Shown piece by piece: positions 61,065 through 64,000 of a stretch of DNA of 64,000 nt (within the stretch, counting starts at the first letter, position 1; each line of letters starts with the position of its first letter). Location: contig NZ_JHVK01000009.1 in assembly GCF_000620105.1 (NCBI RefSeq), positions 1 through 64,000 on the forward strand, written 5' to 3'. The position numbers and the translations under genes were made by a program. Under the pieces are notes generated by a model. That model did not search any database, was not told where the DNA came from, and saw only the letters and a program-made list of their open reading frames with translations. This DNA comes from Microvirgula aerodenitrificans DSM 15089. GTDB lineage: Bacteria > Pseudomonadota > Gammaproteobacteria > Burkholderiales > Aquaspirillaceae.

Positions 61065-62492
61065 ATGGACAGGGAAACGACCGATCCGGCACTGCCGGCG
61101 GTGATGCTGGAACCTTTTGCGCATCTGCGCGCGCAGGCGGTGCACACGCCGTACCCGGCGCTGGCCGAACGGCTGCAGTGGCTGTCGGCACTGCGGGCGA
61201 TGGCGCTGGATGGCGAGGCGCGCTGGGTCGATGCCGTCGCCAGCGATTTCGGGCATCGCTCCCCGGTCGAGACCCGCATGCTGGAGCTGTTTCCGGCCGT
61301 GGCCGGGCTGCGCCATACCCAGCGGCACCTGATGCGCTGGATGCGGCCGCGCCGGCGCGGGGTTGACCTGCTGTTCATGCCGGCGCGCAACCGGGTGATA
61401 CCGCAGCCGAAGGGCGTGGTCGGCATCATGGTGCCGTGGAATTACCCGATCTATCTGACCCTGGGGCCGCTGACCGCCGCGCTGGCTGCCGGCAACCGGG
61501 CGATGGTGAAAATGAGCGAGTTCACGCCGGCCACCGGTGAACTGATGCGCGAACTGGCCGACAAGTATCTGGGCCGCGACGTGATCAGCGTGCTCGACGG
61601 TGATGCGCAGCAGGCCAGCCAGTTTTCCCGGCTGCCGTTCGATCATCTGCTGTTTACCGGTTCGACCGCCGTCGGCCGGCTGGTCATGCGCGCGGCCAGC
61701 GACAATCTGACCCCGGTCACGCTGGAGCTTGGCGGCAAGTCGCCGGCGCTGGTCCTGCCCGGCTACCCGCTCGAGAAGGCGGCCGAACGCATCGCCTTCG
61801 GCAAACTGATCAACGCCGGCCAGACCTGCATTGCGCCCGACTACGTGCTGGTCCACACGTCACAGCGCGACGCGTTCGCTGCAGCCTATGCGTCAGCCGT
61901 CGCACGGGCTTACCCGACACTGGTCGCCAATCCGGATTACAGCGCCGTGATCAATGACCGTCACCGGCAGCGGCTGGGCGAACTGCTCGACGATGCCCGC
62001 GCGCACGGCGCCGTGGTACGCGAGATCAACCCGGCGGGAGAAGACCTGGCCGGCAGCGGCAAGCTGGCGCCGGCACTGCTGCTGGAGGTGGCCGACACGG
62101 CACGGGTCCTGCAGGAAGAGATCTTCGGCCCGCTGCTGCCGGTCGTCAGCTATGACAGCCTGAACGATGCCGTCGACTACCTGAACGCCCGGCCGCGGCC
62201 ACTGGCCATGTATGTCTTCGACGAGGACAACCGCCGCCTGTCGCAGATTCTGGCCTGTACCCATGCCGGCGGGGTCACGCTGAACGACACCATGCTGCAC
62301 ATTGCCCAGGACGATTTGCCATTCGGCGGCATCGGTCCGTCCGGCATGGGCAGCTACCATGGCCGTGACGGCTTCGACACCTTCAGCCATCTGAAGGCAG
62401 TGTGCACGCAGGCACGTCTGAACGGCACCGGGCTGATCCGGCCACCGTATGGCCGGGCGGTCAGCGCGCTGCTGCGCTTCATGCTGCGCTAG
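61065..62492 (+). CDS. calB: Coniferyl aldehyde dehydrogenase-like enzyme
   Basis: An NAD(P)-dependent aldehyde dehydrogenase of the coniferyl-aldehyde/fatty-aldehyde group. The 475 residues contain VVGIMVPWNYPIYLTLGPLT, the NAD loop FDHLLFTGSTAVGRLVMRAA, the catalytic Glu in VTLELGGKSPALVLPG, and the catalytic Cys in KLINAGQTCIAPDYVLVHTS. The short family-typical end GGIGPSGMGSYHGRDGFDTF SHLK follows. The IAPDY after Cys is characteristic of the group. AGGAAG precedes the ATG. It is the first gene of an operon with a Tat-signal protein and a GMC oxidoreductase; together they may oxidise an alcohol to its acid. The exact substrate is unproven. Confidence 0.88.
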   Translation: MDRETTDPALPAVMLEPFAHLRAQAVHTPYPALAERLQWLSALRAMALDGEARWVDAVASDFGHRSPVETRMLELFPAVAGLRHTQRHLMRWMRPRRRGVDLLFMPARNRVIPQPKGVVGIMVPWNYPIYLTLGPLTAALAAGNRAMVKMSEFTPATGELMRELADKYLGRDVISVLDGDAQQASQFSRLPFDHLLFTGSTAVGRLVMRAASDNLTPVTLELGGKSPALVLPGYPLEKAAERIAFGKLINAGQTCIAPDYVLVHTSQRDAFAAAYASAVARAYPTLVANPDYSAVINDRHRQRLGELLDDARAHGAVVREINPAGEDLAGSGKLAPALLLEVADTARVLQEEIFGPLLPVVSYDSLNDAVDYLNARPRPLAMYVFDEDNRRLSQILACTHAGGVTLNDTMLHIAQDDLPFGGIGPSGMGSYHGRDGFDTFSHLKAVCTQARLNGTGLIRPPYGRAVSALLRFMLR

Positions 62493-62500
62493 GAGCGGGC

Positions 62501-63052
62501 ATGCCATCCCGACGCACGGTACTCAAGGTGGGAGCGGCCGGCGGCGTGCTGCTGGCGCTGGCCGGCCTTGGCGCGGATCTGCTTGCCACCGATGACGGCC
62601 CGCTGCCGTCCGGTCCGGCGCTGGCGAACGTGCCGGCCGATGCGGTCATTGCGCTGGCCGCCATCGTGCCGGTCATGCTGGGCGGCGTGCCGGCCGGACT
62701 GACGGCGGCCGATTTTTCCCGCATCGTGCTGGCCGGTATCGACACGGCGCTGGCGGGCCTGACGCCGGCGCAGCGCAACGAGGTGACGCAGCTGTTCTCG
62801 CTGCTGCGCCTGCGTCCGGCCCGGCGCTGGCTGCTGGGACTGCGTGCGCCCTGGCATGCTGCCGCGGCCGCCGATATTGCCGCCACGCTCGACCGCCTGC
62901 GCCATAGCCGCCTGCAGGTACTGCGCGCGGTCTACCAGGGTCTGCACCAGCTGATTGGCGCGGCCTGGTACGGCAACCCGGCCGCATGGCCGGCGATCGG
63001 CTACGGTGGTCCGCCGGCCACGGTACTGGCCGCACTGGGGAGGACCGCATGA
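62501..63052 (+). CDS. Twin-arginine signal protein, partner of the GMC oxidoreductase
   Basis: A 183-residue protein with a Tat-type signal (PSRRTVLKVGAAGGVLLALA, twin arginine at residues 4-5) and no cysteine-rich centre. The Ala/Leu-rich body is mostly helical (AAIVPVMLGGVPAGLTAADF, RVEQLFSLL-like segment, LRLRPARRWLLGLRAPW). Small Tat-signal subunits encoded directly before GMC oxidoreductases help export them, as with gluconate/sorbitol dehydrogenase gamma subunits, and that is the likely role. GGAG precedes the ATG, the previous gene ends nine bases before, and the GMC gene overlaps its stop. Confidence 0.75.
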   Translation: MPSRRTVLKVGAAGGVLLALAGLGADLLATDDGPLPSGPALANVPADAVIALAAIVPVMLGGVPAGLTAADFSRIVLAGIDTALAGLTPAQRNEVTQLFSLLRLRPARRWLLGLRAPWHAAAAADIAATLDRLRHSRLQVLRAVYQGLHQLIGAAWYGNPAAWPAIGYGGPPATVLAALGRTA

Positions 63053-64000
63053 TTGCCGACCCGATTGTCGACGGCCTGGCCCGCGGCTGGAAAGTTACCG
63101 ATGCCGCAACCCTGAGCGGCGATCTCGACCTGACGGCGGACGTGGTCATCGTCGGCAGCGGCGCCGGTGGCGGCATTGCCGCCCGGGTGCTGAGCGAAGC
63201 CGGCCACGACGTCCTGCTGCTGGAGGAGGGCGGACTGTGGTCATCGCGTGATTTCGACCTGCGCGAAGCGACTGCCTACCCGCGCCTGTACCAGGAATCG
63301 GCCGCGCGCCAGACGCGTGACAAGGGCGTGACCATTCTGCAGGGACGCGCCGTCGGCGGCTCGACCGTGGTCAACTGGACCAGCTCGTTCCGCACCCCGA
63401 CCGATACCCTGGCCTGGTGGCGCAGTGAGCTGGACCTGCCGTTTACCGCCGAGTCGATGGCGCCATGGTTCGAGCGTGCTGAAGCGCTGGTCGGCGTGGG
63501 CGACTGGCTGCCGGCGCCGAACGGCAACAACGAGGTGATTGCGCGCGGCTGCCACGCGCTCGGCCTGTCATACGGCCATATCCGTCGCAATGTGCGCGGC
63601 TGCTGGAATCTCGGTTACTGCGGCATGGGCTGTCCGACCAATGCCAAGCAGTCGATGCTGGTGACGGCCATTCCGGCCGCGCTGGATCGCGGCCTGCGTC
63701 TGGTGCACCGGGTGCGGGTCGAGCGGCTGCGGTGGCGCGACCGGCAGGCGGAGTGGCTGGAAGGGGTGGCGCTGGCCGCCGACGGGCTGACGCCGACCGG
63801 GCACCGGGTGCGGGTGCGCGCCCGCCATGTGCTGCTGGCCGCCGGGGCGATCAATACCCCGGCCCTGCTGCTGCGCAGCGAGACACCGGACCCGTTGCGG
63901 CTGATCGGTGCCAATACCTGCCTGCACCCGACCGTGTTGTCCGGCGCGCTGTTCGCCCGCGAGATTCATCCGTATGACGGTGCCCCCCAGTCGATTTATA
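63049..64000 (+). CDS. GMC family oxidoreductase, partial at window edge
   Basis: An FAD-dependent alcohol/sugar dehydrogenase. The ATG at 63049 overlaps the previous stop (ATGA). The 317 visible residues contain the FAD-binding DVVIVGSGAGGGIAARVLSE, LLLEEGGLWSSRDFD, the GMC signature GVTILQGRAVGGSTVVNWTS, CGMGCPTNAKQSMLV and HVLLAAGAINTPALLLRSE. The catalytic His region lies beyond the right edge. The protein has no signal of its own, so the preceding Tat-signal protein may carry it out of the cytoplasm. Operon context suggests that it feeds aldehyde to the upstream dehydrogenase. Confidence 0.9.
   Translation, partial: MIADPIVDGLARGWKVTDAATLSGDLDLTADVVIVGSGAGGGIAARVLSEAGHDVLLLEEGGLWSSRDFDLREATAYPRLYQESAARQTRDKGVTILQGRAVGGSTVVNWTSSFRTPTDTLAWWRSELDLPFTAESMAPWFERAEALVGVGDWLPAPNGNNEVIARGCHALGLSYGHIRRNVRGCWNLGYCGMGCPTNAKQSMLVTAIPAALDRGLRLVHRVRVERLRWRDRQAEWLEGVALAADGLTPTGHRVRVRARHVLLAAGAINTPALLLRSETPDPLRLIGANTCLHPTVLSGALFAREIHPYDGAPQSIY

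Overview
The window is a high-GC stretch of a bacterial chromosome. The codon bias, the aconitase A/B pair around a LysR regulator, the polyamine/ornithine genes and the coniferyl-aldehyde dehydrogenase/GMC cluster suggest a betaproteobacterium, probably of the order Neisseriales (Chromobacteriaceae/Aquaspirillaceae-like). This placement is an inference from gene content, not from a marker gene.

Layout. (1) 1-3957: an IS3/IS407-type insertion sequence end, then a low-GC array of orphan polymorphic-toxin tips, each with a small immunity gene. The second and third modules start with the same pre-toxin segment. The first toxin carries an in-frame TGA, and the last module is only a broken pre-toxin remnant. 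(2) 3958-21992: about 24 tightly overlapping genes, all on the + strand, for a compact flagellar export apparatus, rod, hook and P-ring (fliQR flhBA flgF flgG flgA flgI flgBC fliEF X fliHIJ fliK-like flgDE fliM-like fliNOP and a FliA-like sigma factor). No flagellin, cap, hook-filament junction, L-ring, stator, anti-sigma or recognisable FliG gene is present, flgG is split by a frameshift, and the FlhB cleavage motif reads NPQH. (3) 21998-28314: a FIST-domain sensor, a histidine kinase and a degenerate HD-GYP response regulator (resembling NosP/HnoD nitric-oxide signalling), with a divergent membrane GGDEF-EAL protein. (4) 28322-32364: an Lrp-type regulator divergent from acetylpolyamine amidohydrolase, ornithine cyclodeaminase and a LivK-like lipoprotein that lost its last 18 residues to a TAG. 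(5) 33109-44887: a 2010-residue LEPR/DUF4347 repeat protein in one apparent operon with a TolC-family lipoprotein, two HlyD-type adaptors (one with a GAF-like cytoplasmic domain) and a PqqD-like/M50 peptidase/lipoyl membrane protein. No ABC ATPase is present, so this could be an unusual export system. (6) 45098-50001: a methyltransferase behind a MerR-type promoter, tRNA-Ser(CGA), ferredoxin-NADP reductase, an XRE regulator, a deaminase with an altered zinc motif, and small hypothetical genes. (7) 50002-64000: AidB-like acyl-CoA dehydrogenase, a ProX-like binding protein, AcnA, a LysR regulator, AcnB, a DUF4440-like secreted protein, an M48 lipoprotein protease, then coniferyl-aldehyde dehydrogenase, a Tat-signal protein and a GMC oxidoreductase cut by the window edge.

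The two most unusual systems are the filament-less flagellar cluster and the ATPase-less DUF4347/TolC/HlyD/M50 locus. Both calls rest on reading protein motifs and gene order. No database search was run.
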